From positions 3,968,001 through 4,032,000 of the forward strand of contig NZ_CP057483.1 in the NCBI RefSeq assembly GCF_013836145.1: DNA of 64,000 nucleotides. Reading direction: 5' to 3'. Made by a program: the position numbers and the translations under genes. Below are positions 8,751 through 17,991 of the stretch, piece after piece (positions within the stretch are counted from its first letter, which is position 1; every line of letters starts with the position of its first letter). This stretch comes from Citrobacter sp. RHB25-C09. Its GTDB lineage: Bacteria > Pseudomonadota > Gammaproteobacteria > Enterobacterales > Enterobacteriaceae. Under the pieces are notes generated by a model. It made no database searches, was not told the DNA's origin, and saw nothing but the letters and a program-made list of their open reading frames with translations.

Positions 8751-10396
8751 AGAGAGTCCTGACGGCGCTTGCCGCCACACTACCCTTCGCGGCCAACGCG
8801 GCGGATGCCATTAGCGGTGCGGTCCAACGCCAGCCAACCAACTGGCAGGCGATTGTTATGTTCCTGATTTTCGTCGTGTTTACGCTTGGTATCACTTACT
8901 GGGCGTCTAAACGCGTGCGTTCACGCAGCGACTACTACACGGCGGGCGGTAATATCACTGGCTTCCAGAATGGGCTGGCGATTGCGGGTGACTATATGTC
9001 TGCCGCATCTTTCCTGGGGATTTCCGCACTGGTGTTTACTTCCGGTTATGACGGGCTGATCTACTCACTGGGCTTTCTGGTGGGCTGGCCGATCATCCTG
9101 TTCCTGATCGCCGAACGTCTGCGTAACCTCGGTCGTTACACCTTTGCTGATGTCGCCTCCTATCGACTGAAACAAGGCCCAATTCGTATTCTTGCAGCCT
9201 GTGGTTCGCTGGTGGTTGTGGCGCTATATCTGATCGCTCAGATGGTTGGCGCAGGTAAGCTAATCGAACTGCTGTTCGGTCTGAATTACCACATTGCGGT
9301 GGTGCTGGTCGGCGTGCTGATGATGATGTACGTCCTGTTTGGCGGCATGCTGGCGACGACGTGGGTGCAAATCATCAAAGCCGTTCTGCTGCTGTTCGGC
9401 GCCAGCTTTATGGCTTTCATGGTGATGAAGCACGTCGGTTTCAGCTTTAATAACCTGTTCACCGAAGCGATGGCGGTTCACCCGAAAGGCTCCGCTATTA
9501 TGAGCCCAGGTGGTCTGGTGAAAGACCCGATTTCCGCGCTCTCGCTCGGCCTCGGCCTGATGTTTGGTACGGCTGGCCTGCCACACATTCTGATGCGTTT
9601 CTTTACGGTGAGCGATGCCCGCGAAGCGCGTAAGAGCGTGTTCTACGCCACTGGCTTTATGGGTTATTTCTACATCCTGACCTTTATTATCGGCTTTGGC
9701 GCGATCATGCTGGTTGGCGCGAACCCGGCGTATAAAGACGCGGCTGGCGCGCTGATTGGTGGTAACAACATGGCGGCGGTGCATCTGGCTAACGCGGTGG
9801 GTGGTAACCTGTTCCTCGGCTTCATTTCAGCGGTCGCGTTCGCCACGATTCTGGCGGTGGTTGCGGGTCTGACGCTGGCCGGTGCATCTGCGGTTTCTCA
9901 CGATCTCTACGCCAACGTATTCCGTAAAGGCGCGACCGAACGTGAAGAACTTCGGGTATCGAAAATCACCGTACTGGTGCTGGGCGTGATTGCTATCATC
10001 CTCGGCGTGCTGTTTGAAAACCAGAATATCGCCTTCATGGTGGGTCTGGCATTCGCTATCGCAGCAAGCTGTAACTTCCCGATTATCCTGCTATCCATGT
10101 ACTGGTCGAAGCTGACCACGCGTGGCGCGATGATGGGCGGCTGGTTAGGCCTGCTGACGGCGGTGGTGCTGATGGTGCTTGGCCCAACGATTTGGGTCCA
10201 GATTCTGGGTCATGAAAAAGCCATCTTCCCGTATGAATACCCGGCGCTGTTCTCCATCTCCGTGGCATTCCTTGGGATCTGGTTCTTCTCAGCAACCGAT
10301 AACTCCGAAGAAGGTAACCGCGAACGCGAGCAGTTCCGTGCTCAGTTCATCCGTTCTCAGACCGGTTACGGCGTAGAACAAGGCCGCGCTCACTAA
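8747..10396 (+). CDS. actP: ActP, acetate/cation symporter
   Basis: Sodium:solute symporter family protein of 549 residues that takes up acetate and glycolate. It has an N-terminal signal-like segment (MKRVLTALAATLPFAANA) and about thirteen membrane spans; the family block around YYTAGGNITGFQNGLAIAGD lies near residue 65. Translation is coupled to yjcH (ATGA overlap). Together with Acs it forms the acetate scavenging route. Confidence 0.97.
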   Translation: MKRVLTALAATLPFAANAADAISGAVQRQPTNWQAIVMFLIFVVFTLGITYWASKRVRSRSDYYTAGGNITGFQNGLAIAGDYMSAASFLGISALVFTSGYDGLIYSLGFLVGWPIILFLIAERLRNLGRYTFADVASYRLKQGPIRILAACGSLVVVALYLIAQMVGAGKLIELLFGLNYHIAVVLVGVLMMMYVLFGGMLATTWVQIIKAVLLLFGASFMAFMVMKHVGFSFNNLFTEAMAVHPKGSAIMSPGGLVKDPISALSLGLGLMFGTAGLPHILMRFFTVSDAREARKSVFYATGFMGYFYILTFIIGFGAIMLVGANPAYKDAAGALIGGNNMAAVHLANAVGGNLFLGFISAVAFATILAVVAGLTLAGASAVSHDLYANVFRKGATEREELRVSKITVLVLGVIAIILGVLFENQNIAFMVGLAFAIAASCNFPIILLSMYWSKLTTRGAMMGGWLGLLTAVVLMVLGPTIWVQILGHEKAIFPYEYPALFSISVAFLGIWFFSATDNSEEGNREREQFRAQFIRSQTGYGVEQGRAH

Positions 10397-10402
10397 TTGT
10401 TC

Positions 10403-10433
10403 TTTATCCCCGGTCATGCTGGCCGGGGATAAA
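10403..10433. terminator. Hairpin between actP and the convergent accessory genes
   Basis: An 11-bp perfect stem TTTATCCCCGG / CCGGGGATAAA with a 9-nt loop lies between two convergent genes. The T tract is short, so it may be a weak bidirectional terminator. Confidence 0.5.
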
Positions 10434-10443
10434 GCGTTAGCGA

Positions 10444-10824
10444 TTATTCAATGGCTTCAACCGTAAAGACGCGACGACCCGGTGCAGCGATAAGTAGCAG
10501 AAAAACTATCGAGCACACGATGCTAAGCCATTCCCATTCTTTCACGAGCGCTAGGATACCCGCCGCCAGGTGAATGACTGCCATGATGACGGGAAAAGGT
10601 ACCAGTTCCCGATACCGCTTAACGACAACGAGAATGCCGCAGTAGTAGCTTAAGACTGTCCCTAACCAAAAAATAAAAAACGCGAACAGACTTAAGGGAT
10701 TCACAGTGGCAAACCATGTGGTAAACAATGAAACTGCCGTAATCAAAAGAAAATAAAGAAAAAACTTTAATCGCCCCAGAACGCCACTCTTCCACCCGAT
10801 AAATAAATCATTAAGTATTTTCAT
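10444..10824 (-). CDS. Small four-span membrane protein of unknown function
   Basis: 126 residues; start preceded by AAGGATGTT. Four hydrophobic stretches are visible (about residues 20-40, 44-66, 77-93 and 97-114). I do not recognise it; the topology is like small DUF805-type proteins but no diagnostic motif is visible. It follows the secreted DUF4431-like gene by 46 bp on the same strand and both are more AT-rich than the flanking genes, which suggests acquisition together. E. coli carries yjcF here instead. Confidence 0.75.
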   Translation of the reverse strand: MKILNDLFIGWKSGVLGRLKFFLYFLLITAVSLFTTWFATVNPLSLFAFFIFWLGTVLSYYCGILVVVKRYRELVPFPVIMAVIHLAAGILALVKEWEWLSIVCSIVFLLLIAAPGRRVFTVEAIE

Positions 10825-10870
10825 AACATCCTTTTCAGTTGTTTATTCCATTTTGTCGTTAATTTTGAAA

Positions 10871-11824
10871 TTACCCTGCCGTAAAACTGGAAACCAGCCT
10901 GAGTTTTCCATCCAGTAATTTAAATGTGTATACCGACGCACCGTCACAATATTCTGAGACGCCAGGAAGTTGCTCGTTACCGATGGTTCCCTTAGACACT
11001 TGCAGAATATTGTCTTCAAATTTTCCGTCTGCAACCGTATCGCAAACGCCATCTACCGTATGACGCTGCCCGTTTTCCTCATAGTAGAAAGTGCCGTCTT
11101 CTTCACTCTCCACGTAGTGACGTTTCTGTTCCTGCTCTGTCAGGGCGTTGATTCGGTATTCATTTATTGTCAGGGTTTCCGTGTTGACCTTGAGCTCACT
11201 GAGCATCTGCAAACCATCAATAATCTGCGACGCATTTTTATCGAATTCTGTTTCGGTGAGCGTTTCCATTTTGATTGATTGCGATTCATCGTAGGCAATA
11301 AAATCCCAAAGAATGCCATCGACAGGAAAGACAAAATACGTTTTTAGCGCAGCAACGTTTTTCTCTCGTAGCGCCTGCTGGAACTGTTGAAACTGAAGTA
11401 GTGCGCTTTTCTTTTGTTCGGACGAAGTCAGGGGGTTAACCACTTGCGCCTTTTCAAGGATGAGAAGAACAGGAGTAAAGTGACGGCCCGTCTGGGCATA
11501 CATCGTTTCCCCGGTCAGTACGACCTCTTTTCCTAAAAGCGGCGCCAGATCGGGATAATCGATCTGGCTTTTACTCTGCAAAATAATCTGCACTTCCGGT
11601 ACAGCGTCATTTTCAGAAGCAAGATCGCATTCAAACGGTTGATCCAGCTTCAAATAATCGTATGTTAACGCCTCATCGCCATCCTTGACGCTTTCGTAGT
11701 TTGGCGGGCCGGGAAACGTCTGTTGTATCAATGTCCCTTGCAGGGCCATCTGCTGGTTTTCGTCGGGACAATTGGCCAGCACGGCATGACTGAACAGGAA
11801 GGCTGAGATCCACAAATATTTCAC
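10871..11824 (-). CDS. Secreted DUF4431-type protein
   Basis: 317 residues starting with GTG after GGATA. A Sec signal peptide (MKYLWISAFLFSHAVLA) probably cleaves before NCPDE. Residues ~25-130 resemble the DUF4431 domain by its GTL-x5-FPGPPNYES segment and the LLGKEVVLTGE turn. The rest is a charged mixed alpha/beta region without motifs I recognise; two cysteine pairs (near residues 19/63 and 283/306) could form disulfides. A periplasmic or extracellular place is inferred from the signal only; function unknown. Confidence 0.75.
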   Translation of the reverse strand: MKYLWISAFLFSHAVLANCPDENQQMALQGTLIQQTFPGPPNYESVKDGDEALTYDYLKLDQPFECDLASENDAVPEVQIILQSKSQIDYPDLAPLLGKEVVLTGETMYAQTGRHFTPVLLILEKAQVVNPLTSSEQKKSALLQFQQFQQALREKNVAALKTYFVFPVDGILWDFIAYDESQSIKMETLTETEFDKNASQIIDGLQMLSELKVNTETLTINEYRINALTEQEQKRHYVESEEDGTFYYEENGQRHTVDGVCDTVADGKFEDNILQVSKGTIGNEQLPGVSEYCDGASVYTFKLLDGKLRLVSSFTAG

Positions 11825-11905
11825 GCTGAGTATCCTTACACGGCGGATAATGTTTATCGTCAGTGTAAGGCGTGCCGGAAAGAAAAAATATCAGCCGCGG
11901 AAAAA

Positions 11906-12595
11906 TCAGAACATCGCCCAGGCCACCAGCGGTGCCACTAGTACCATCACCACGCCGGAAAGCATCATCACCAGACTGGCCACTACCCCTTCCTGCTGAC
12001 CAAGTTCATAAGAGCGCGCCGTACCCGCACCGTGCGACGCTGCGCCAAATCCCGCGCCTTTCGCCATTCCTTCGCGTATCGACAATCGCAAAAACAGCGC
12101 ATCGCCGACCGCCATGCCGAATACCCCAGTCACAACCACGAACAGCGCCACCAGATCCGGTTGACCGCCCAACGGTTCTGCCGCCGCCAGCGCAAAAGGC
12201 GTGGTGACCGAACGTACCGCCAGGCTGCGCTGGATTTCATCGGATAAGGTAAACAACCGCGCCAGCCAGACAGAGCTGGTCACCGCCACCACCGTTGCGG
12301 TAATGACCCCGGCGGTAAGCGACATCCAGTGACGTTTAATAATGGCGAAATTGTCATAGACCGGCACTGCAAAGGCGATGGTCGCCGGGCCTAACAGCCA
12401 CAGTAGCCAGTGGGATTCGCCAATGTAGCTCTGCCAGGAGATATGACCAAACACCAGCATCAGCACCAACAGCGCAGGCGTGAGTACCAGCGGCATCAGC
12501 GGGAGTTTGCGAAAGCGACGATACAGGCGCTTGTTAGCAAAATAGACGACCAGGGTGATCGCAAGGCACAGAACGCTGAGCTGGATATTACTCAC
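11906..12595 (-). CDS. CidB/LrgB-family inner-membrane protein
   Basis: 229 residues, nearly all hydrophobic, with the LrgB signature region GLGAASHGAGTARS-like (here KGAGFGAASHGAGTARS near residue 185). Members are paired with CidA/LrgA and implicated in control of murein hydrolase activity, or in pyruvate/small-molecule transport in some bacteria. It starts with GTG inside the end of the upstream cidA-like gene (8-bp overlap), so it is translationally coupled. E. coli YohK is a paralogue; this locus is absent at this place in E. coli. Confidence 0.88.
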   Translation of the reverse strand: MSNIQLSVLCLAITLVVYFANKRLYRRFRKLPLMPLVLTPALLVLMLVFGHISWQSYIGESHWLLWLLGPATIAFAVPVYDNFAIIKRHWMSLTAGVITATVVAVTSSVWLARLFTLSDEIQRSLAVRSVTTPFALAAAEPLGGQPDLVALFVVVTGVFGMAVGDALFLRLSIREGMAKGAGFGAASHGAGTARSYELGQQEGVVASLVMMLSGVVMVLVAPLVAWAMF

Positions 12596-12998
12596 GGTTT
12601 AACCTGCTGATTTCATAGCGATAGACTTTATCCACCACCCAGGCGGTCGCACCGAGCACCATCAGCGTGCTGATTGCAATGACGGAAAATATACGCCAAC
12701 CGTCCACCAGTAGCAGGTGGGCGTAGTTCACCACTGCCACCACCGCCGGAACAAAGAACAGCAGCATCTCGGCCAATAACCAGCGTGCGCCTGCCCGCAC
12801 CCAGCTCAACGGAAGCACCCGGCAAACGATCAGCGCCAGCATCAGTACCATACCCACCAGATTGGCGGGAAGCGGAAGATGCAACCAGGAGACGAGATAT
12901 TGCGCAACGATAAACAGACCTGCATACAGCAGCACCTGAACGGGAACCTGGAGTCGTTGCAAAACGGCAGGCCTAACGCGGCTTATCGCCACAGCCAT
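12588..12998 (-). CDS. CidA/LrgA-family holin-like protein
   Basis: 136 residues if started at 12998 (MAVAISRVRPAVLQ), which has AGGA upstream; a longer frame to 13058 would cross the divergent promoter region. Four membrane spans; the LrgA/CidA signature (LPLPANLVGMVLMLALI) lies near residue 45. Holin-like partner of the downstream CidB-type protein. The pair is divergent from a LysR gene, the cidABR layout. Confidence 0.88.
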   Translation of the reverse strand: MAVAISRVRPAVLQRLQVPVQVLLYAGLFIVAQYLVSWLHLPLPANLVGMVLMLALIVCRVLPLSWVRAGARWLLAEMLLFFVPAVVAVVNYAHLLLVDGWRIFSVIAISTLMVLGATAWVVDKVYRYEISRLNRE

Positions 12999-13101
12999 GA
13001 GAGAAGATCCTGAAAAATAGTACGGAGCGCCAGTATAGAGAGCCCTCGCCGATGACAAAAATGAATTAAAATCATTGCAGGCATAGTCGGAAGGAATAGT
13101 T

Positions 13102-13986
13102 ATGGATATCAGAACGCTGCGTTATTTTGTCGAAGTGGTGCGTCAACAAAGCTTCACCCGCGCAGCGGAGAAGTTATTTGTCACCCAACCGACCATCAGC
13201 AAGATGTTGAAGAACCTTGAAGACGAACTGGCCTGCACGCTGCTAATCCGCGACGGCCGTAAGCTAATGCTGACCGATACCGGACGCGTGGTGTTTGAGC
13301 GCGGGCTGGCTATTCTGGCTGAGTTTCGCCAGCTGGAAGCTGAACTGGGCGATATTAACCATCTTAATAAGGGATTGTTGCGCCTCGGTATTCCCCCGAT
13401 GGTGGGCATGATGATGGCAGGCCCAATCAGTCTGTTCCGCCAGCGCTATCCCGGCGTGGAGCTGAAAGTGTCCGAGTTTGGCGGCCTGACGGTGCAACAG
13501 GCGGTGATGAACGGCGAACTGGACGTGGCGATGACCGCCCTGCCGGTGGAGGAAGAGAGCAGCCTGGTCACCATGCCGTTGTTTAATCATCCGCTTTGTG
13601 TGTTGGTACCGCGTTCCGGTCAGTGGATGACCTGTCAGTCCATTTCACCCGCAGAGTTGGCCGAGCACCCATTGCTGATTTACAACGAGGATTTCGCCCT
13701 TAGTCGTCAGTTAATGCAGTTATTCAGCGAGCATGGCGTAAAACCCCGCATTGCGGTGCGTAGCGGACAATGGGACTTTCTCGCCGCCATGGTACAGGCG
13801 GGAGTGGGGATCGCCATATTGCCGGAACCGGTTTGCGAACGGCTGGATAAAAATACGCTGCGCTGGATACCGCTGGAGAGTGAGCTACGCTGGCAGTTAG
13901 GTATGATCTGGCGCGAAGGGGCTTACCTTTCACAAAGCGCCAAAGCCTGGCTCGCCTGTTGTGAGGGGTTTAGCACAGACCTGTAG
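13102..13986 (+). CDS. LysR-type regulator divergent from the cidAB-like pair
   Basis: 294 residues. The N-terminal winged helix-turn-helix (FTRAAEKLFVTQPTISKML, residues 18-36) and a C-terminal periplasmic-binding-like effector domain are clear. It is transcribed away from the holin-like pair with ~100 bp between the starts, the usual place for a CidR-type activator (in Gram-positives responding to acetate or overflow metabolism). Regulation of the neighbours is inferred from layout only. Confidence 0.9.
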   Translation: MDIRTLRYFVEVVRQQSFTRAAEKLFVTQPTISKMLKNLEDELACTLLIRDGRKLMLTDTGRVVFERGLAILAEFRQLEAELGDINHLNKGLLRLGIPPMVGMMMAGPISLFRQRYPGVELKVSEFGGLTVQQAVMNGELDVAMTALPVEEESSLVTMPLFNHPLCVLVPRSGQWMTCQSISPAELAEHPLLIYNEDFALSRQLMQLFSEHGVKPRIAVRSGQWDFLAAMVQAGVGIAILPEPVCERLDKNTLRWIPLESELRWQLGMIWREGAYLSQSAKAWLACCEGFSTDL

Positions 13987-13998
13987 CCGTTATATCTA

Positions 13999-14119
13999 TG
14001 CCTGATGGCGCTACGCTTATCAGGCCTACGGGCACAGTGCAATTTGTAGGCCGGATAAGGCGACTGCCACCATCCGGCAATTCACCTATGCCTGATGGCG
14101 CTACGCTTATCAGGCCTAC
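13999..14119. repeat. Three REP units (BIME) beside the RAYT gene
   Basis: REPs at 13999-14029, 14046-14079 and 14089-14119; the first and third are the same 31-bp unit (TGCCTGATGGCGCTACGC...) and the second has the other orientation. The third overlaps the end of the RAYT gene. Confidence 0.88.
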
Positions 14120-14607
14120 AGGCGCTCACCTGTATTTAGTTCGCTGATTTCTCCTGCCCAGTCTTGCGGATACATCCCATTCTTCACGTCACGATGAAAA
14201 GTTGAAAATGGCCAGTCTTTCACTTGTTTAACCCAACCGTGCTTTACGGGATTGATGTAAATATATTCAACATGCCGCGGGTAATCATTGTGGTCGCGAA
14301 TCGTATGCTCCCAAAAACGGGGTTGCCATATCTTCTGCAATCCCAGCGACTTTGAAAAATGCTTTTTGATTTCTCGCCAACGAGAAGAAAAATCATATTC
14401 GTCAGCAGGTAAAGTCCAGACGCTATGCATATGTTCAGGCAGAACGACCCATGCATTGATATCAAAAGGTTTCTCTCGTCTCACCACCACAATTGCAGAA
14501 CGAAGCGCTGCAATATGGATAGTCAAAAGATGGCTTTTGCGATTGTGCAGGTTAACGGTAAAAAACCACGTTCCACCTTTACAATAATTTCGTCGATAGT
14601 CGGACAT
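14116..14607 (-). CDS. rayT: RAYT, REP-associated tyrosine transposase
   Basis: 163-residue HUH/Y1 nuclease of the TnpA-REP family, close to E. coli YafM/RayT. The metal-binding HUH motif is PEHMHSVW (near residue 57) and the catalytic tyrosine is in HVEYIYINPVKHGW (near residue 130). Such enzymes cut REP DNA and are thought to drive REP spread. REPs lie on both sides, and the TAG stop codon is the first part of the flanking REP (CTGTAGGCC read on the minus strand). Confidence 0.93.
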   Translation of the reverse strand: MSDYRRNYCKGGTWFFTVNLHNRKSHLLTIHIAALRSAIVVVRREKPFDINAWVVLPEHMHSVWTLPADEYDFSSRWREIKKHFSKSLGLQKIWQPRFWEHTIRDHNDYPRHVEYIYINPVKHGWVKQVKDWPFSTFHRDVKNGMYPQDWAGEISELNTGERL

Positions 14608-14697
14608 ATCTCTCCCTTTTCTCGCGAACGTAAGCGAAAAAGGGGAGATTCACAATAATGAGGGTTTAATTCAGGAACGCGGCTCGCAAAGATTCAG

Positions 14698-14728
14698 TAG
14701 GCCCGGTAAGAGCAGCGCCACCGGGCAA
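14698..14728. repeat. REP unit between yjcE and rayT
   Basis: GTAGGCCCGGTAAG ... GCGCCACCGGGCA, a REP of the CCGG/CCCGG type, just after the yjcE stop and upstream of rayT. Confidence 0.75.
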
Positions 14729-14733
14729 TTGCT

Positions 14734-16380
14734 CTACTGATTCTCTATCAACAGCGCTTCCAGCAAATCCAGGTCATGCAGCAATTTCTGCAAGGTTTCA
14801 TTGCTGATTTCACGGGTCGCACGCAGATGGTACAACTCCGCACGTTCAGAGCGCAGCGCCGCAAGGCGGAAGCGCCGTTCGAGGTTCTCTTCCTGCAATG
14901 AACTTTCGACATCGTTTCGGCCGTCAGCACGACGTCGCAGGTTACCAATGACCCGCGAGCTCACCTCGGTCAGCAACTGGTTATCGATGTTCTCTTCCGT
15001 ATCCGCCGCCAGACGCTCTTCCATTTTCTGAATCGCGACAATCGCCACTTCTGCCGTTGCCGCACGCGCAATCCGCTCCTCTTTCAACTGCTGCGAGTGG
15101 TCCGCTACCTCCAGATGTTGCAGCAGAATTGGCAGCATCACCACGCCGACAAACAGCGAGAACAGAATCACACCCGCCGCCAGAAACACCAGCTCATAGC
15201 GCGCCGGGAAGACATTCCCGTCCGGCAACAATAGTGGAATAGACAGCACACCGGCCAGCGTTATCGCCCCACGTACGCCTGCAAAGGAGGCGATGAGGAT
15301 TTCACGCGTGGTCCAGGAACCAAACTCCATCGGCTTCTTCTTCAGGAACTTCATGCTGAAGTTTTTCATGGTCCACAGCCAGCCGAAGCGCACCAGCATC
15401 AGCGCCACATAAATCAGCACGATATCGGTAAACAGCATCCAGATTTCGACGTTTGGATCGGCCTCCGCCGCCACCAGCGACGACTCCAGAATCCCAGGAA
15501 ATTGCAGCCCCAACAGCAAAAAGACCATGCCGTTAAAGACAAACTCCAGCATCGCCCAGGTACTGTTCGCACGTAAACGCATCGCCAGCGGCGCGCGACG
15601 CATAACGCCGGAACGGGTGATGGTCATCCCGGCCGCCACAGCGGCAAGGATACCGGACACACCGATATGTTCCGCGATCAGGTATGAAGCGAACGGCAAC
15701 AGGAACAGCAGGACGATTTGCGTCGCGGGCTCATCGCCGCCCCAACGGCTGAGGAAACGCAGCGAACGGCCATACAGCCAACTGACCACGAAGCCTGCCA
15801 GGATACCGCCAATCGCCACTTTGAAGAATTCCAGGGTCGCGCCGCCGACGGTAAAGACCATTGTGCCCATGGCAACCGCCACGGCAAACTTCAGGGCTAC
15901 CAGGCCGGAGGCGTCGTTCATTAGCGCCTCACCTTGCAAAATCCCCATGATTTTCTTCGGAATACGGCCTTCACCGACAATGCCGGAAAGCGCCACGGCA
16001 TCCGTTGGCGACAGCACGGCAGCCAGCGCAAAGGCAGGTATTAACGGAATGCCCGGCACCATCCAGTAGATGAGGAAGCCAATCCCGACCACGGTAACGA
16101 CCACGAGCGCCAGCGCCAGGCCAAAAATCTCTCGCCCATGCTCGAGGAATTCGCGTGTTGGCGTCTTCCAGCCATCGGCGAACAGCAACGGGGGGATGAA
16201 CAGAACCAGGAACAGTTCCGGGTCGAACTCCACATGCAAACCAAACGTCGGCCACGCCAGTAACGCGCCGATGGCGATCTGCATGAGGGGTAATGGAAGC
16301 TGGAAGGGTAATACACGCGTAAATACCCCGGACAGCGAAACCACAAGGGTCATAATGAGTATTGTGAAGAATATTTCCAT
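14734..16380 (-). CDS. yjcE: YjcE, CPA1-family sodium/proton antiporter
   Basis: 548 residues with about twelve membrane spans followed by a ~130-residue cytoplasmic tail rich in charged helices. The ion-binding block with ND (ALMNDASGLVALKFAVA, near residue 155) marks the CPA1 monovalent cation:proton antiporter family. Length matches E. coli YjcE. Exact cation preference is unproven. Confidence 0.94.
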   Translation of the reverse strand: MEIFFTILIMTLVVSLSGVFTRVLPFQLPLPLMQIAIGALLAWPTFGLHVEFDPELFLVLFIPPLLFADGWKTPTREFLEHGREIFGLALALVVVTVVGIGFLIYWMVPGIPLIPAFALAAVLSPTDAVALSGIVGEGRIPKKIMGILQGEALMNDASGLVALKFAVAVAMGTMVFTVGGATLEFFKVAIGGILAGFVVSWLYGRSLRFLSRWGGDEPATQIVLLFLLPFASYLIAEHIGVSGILAAVAAGMTITRSGVMRRAPLAMRLRANSTWAMLEFVFNGMVFLLLGLQFPGILESSLVAAEADPNVEIWMLFTDIVLIYVALMLVRFGWLWTMKNFSMKFLKKKPMEFGSWTTREILIASFAGVRGAITLAGVLSIPLLLPDGNVFPARYELVFLAAGVILFSLFVGVVMLPILLQHLEVADHSQQLKEERIARAATAEVAIVAIQKMEERLAADTEENIDNQLLTEVSSRVIGNLRRRADGRNDVESSLQEENLERRFRLAALRSERAELYHLRATREISNETLQKLLHDLDLLEALLIENQ

Positions 16381-16484
16381 GCGTTCCCTGTTTGCGATGT
16401 TTCTTATGTGTGTATGAAGCGTCGTGCCTCAATTTTACCTTTCCCAGAGTATCGCAAAAGACAACGAAATGTGTTCTGAAAATA

Positions 16485-16512
16485 AAAACGGGCGGCAAAT
16501 GCCACCCGTTTT
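16485..16512 (-). terminator. Terminator of ghxP
   Basis: Minus strand AAAACGGGTGGC-ATTT-GCCGCCCGTTTTT, 17 bp past the ghxP stop, with a T run after the stem. Confidence 0.75.
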
Positions 16513-16529
16513 CAGAACCAAATGTAAAA

Positions 16530-17879
16530 TCAGATGGCCCAACCGCCCGCATAGAAGGCAACCAGCGCCACGGCGATCACCACCGTGCCGATATTCAGCT
16601 TACGCCATTCACCGGAAACCAGACGGCCGATCACCAGAGTGGCGAAACCGATCATGATGCCGGTCACGATGTTACAGGTCAGCACGATAAATACCGCGGT
16701 GACCAACCCGGCCATGGCATCGACAAAATCAGCAAAGTCGATTTTTGCCACGTTGCTCAGCATCAGCAGACCCACATACATCAGCGCAGGTGCCGTCGCG
16801 TAGCCCGGAACCAGATAAGAGAGCGGAGAGAGGAACAGGATCAACAGGAACAGTACGCCGACGGTGATCGCCGTCAGGCCGGTTTTACCGCCTGCCGCCG
16901 TGCCCGCAGCGGATTCGATGTAGACCGCAGCCGGAGCCGCACCCACCAGGCCAGAGAAGACACTGCTTAAGGAGTCTGTGGTCAGCGCTTTACCACCGTC
17001 GATAATCTGCCCGTCTTTGTCGAGCAGGTTCGCCTGCCCCGCTACCGCACGGATAGTGCCGGTGGCGTCAAACACCGCCGTCATCACCAGCGCCAGAACG
17101 CTAGGCAGGACAATCGGGTTGAGTGCGCCCATGATATCCAGGCTGCCAATCAGTGAGTTGCCATTCTCATCGCTCAGCGACGGCATCGCGAAAAAGCCGG
17201 AGAATTTCACTGCCGGATCAAACGCCAGACCCACCAGCGATATACCGATGATGGTCAGCAAAATACCGCCAGGCACCTTCAGTTTTTCCAGGCCGATAAT
17301 GACTGCCAGCCCCACGAGCGACATGATCACCGGGAAGGTGGCAAAGTCACCCAGCGCAACGGGTAAACCGTCCAGCGGATTTTTAATAACCAGACCCACG
17401 CCGTTTGCCGCAATCAGCAATAAAAACAGCCCGATACCAATGCCGGTACCGTGCGCCACGCCTTGCGGCAGATTGCGCAAGATCCAACTACGGATCCCGG
17501 TGGCAGAGATAATGGTGAATAGCACGCCCATCAGGAACACTGCCCCCAGCGCTACTGGAACGCTGATCTGCTGTCCCAACACCAGGCTGAATGCCGTAAA
17601 GGCGGTTAATGAGATTGCGCAACCAATCGCCAATGGCAGATTCGCCCACAGCCCCATCAGTATTGAGCCCAGACCCGCGACCAGACAGGTCGCAACGAAT
17701 ACCGCTGCAGGCGGGAATCCGGCCTTGCCCAACATACCCGGCACTACGATGACGGAGTAGACCATCGCCAGAAACGTGGTTAAGCCCGCGACCACTTCCT
17801 GACGAACAGTGCTTCCACGTTGTGAAATTTTAAACCAGGCGTCAAGCGAACCGCCGGTACGCGCTGAAGGCGTAGACAT
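16530..17879 (-). CDS. ghxP: GhxP, guanine/hypoxanthine permease
   Basis: Purine permease of the NCS2/AzgA-like group (formerly YjcD), proton-coupled uptake of guanine and hypoxanthine. Start 17879 (MSTPSARTGGSL) has AGGGG at the right distance and gives 449 residues, the E. coli length; the ATG three codons earlier lies too close to that site. Family motifs TAFTAFSLVLG (near 93) and VFDATGTIRAVAGQA (near 265) are present. PurR-like boxes lie upstream. Confidence 0.95.
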   Translation of the reverse strand: MSTPSARTGGSLDAWFKISQRGSTVRQEVVAGLTTFLAMVYSVIVVPGMLGKAGFPPAAVFVATCLVAGLGSILMGLWANLPLAIGCAISLTAFTAFSLVLGQQISVPVALGAVFLMGVLFTIISATGIRSWILRNLPQGVAHGTGIGIGLFLLLIAANGVGLVIKNPLDGLPVALGDFATFPVIMSLVGLAVIIGLEKLKVPGGILLTIIGISLVGLAFDPAVKFSGFFAMPSLSDENGNSLIGSLDIMGALNPIVLPSVLALVMTAVFDATGTIRAVAGQANLLDKDGQIIDGGKALTTDSLSSVFSGLVGAAPAAVYIESAAGTAAGGKTGLTAITVGVLFLLILFLSPLSYLVPGYATAPALMYVGLLMLSNVAKIDFADFVDAMAGLVTAVFIVLTCNIVTGIMIGFATLVIGRLVSGEWRKLNIGTVVIAVALVAFYAGGWAI

Positions 17880-17991
17880 AGAAAACATCCCCTGAGAGTT
17901 TATTTTGCGTCCTCATGCGTGGTGGACATTCCACTGCCAGCCTAACGTCAACTCCATGTGCTCTGATTGCAACAATTCGGGGTGTCGCAAA

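Noticed and set aside
13999..14119. CRISPR-like array near rayT
   Set aside because: Only three units with inverted orientation and no uniform spacers; these are REPs.
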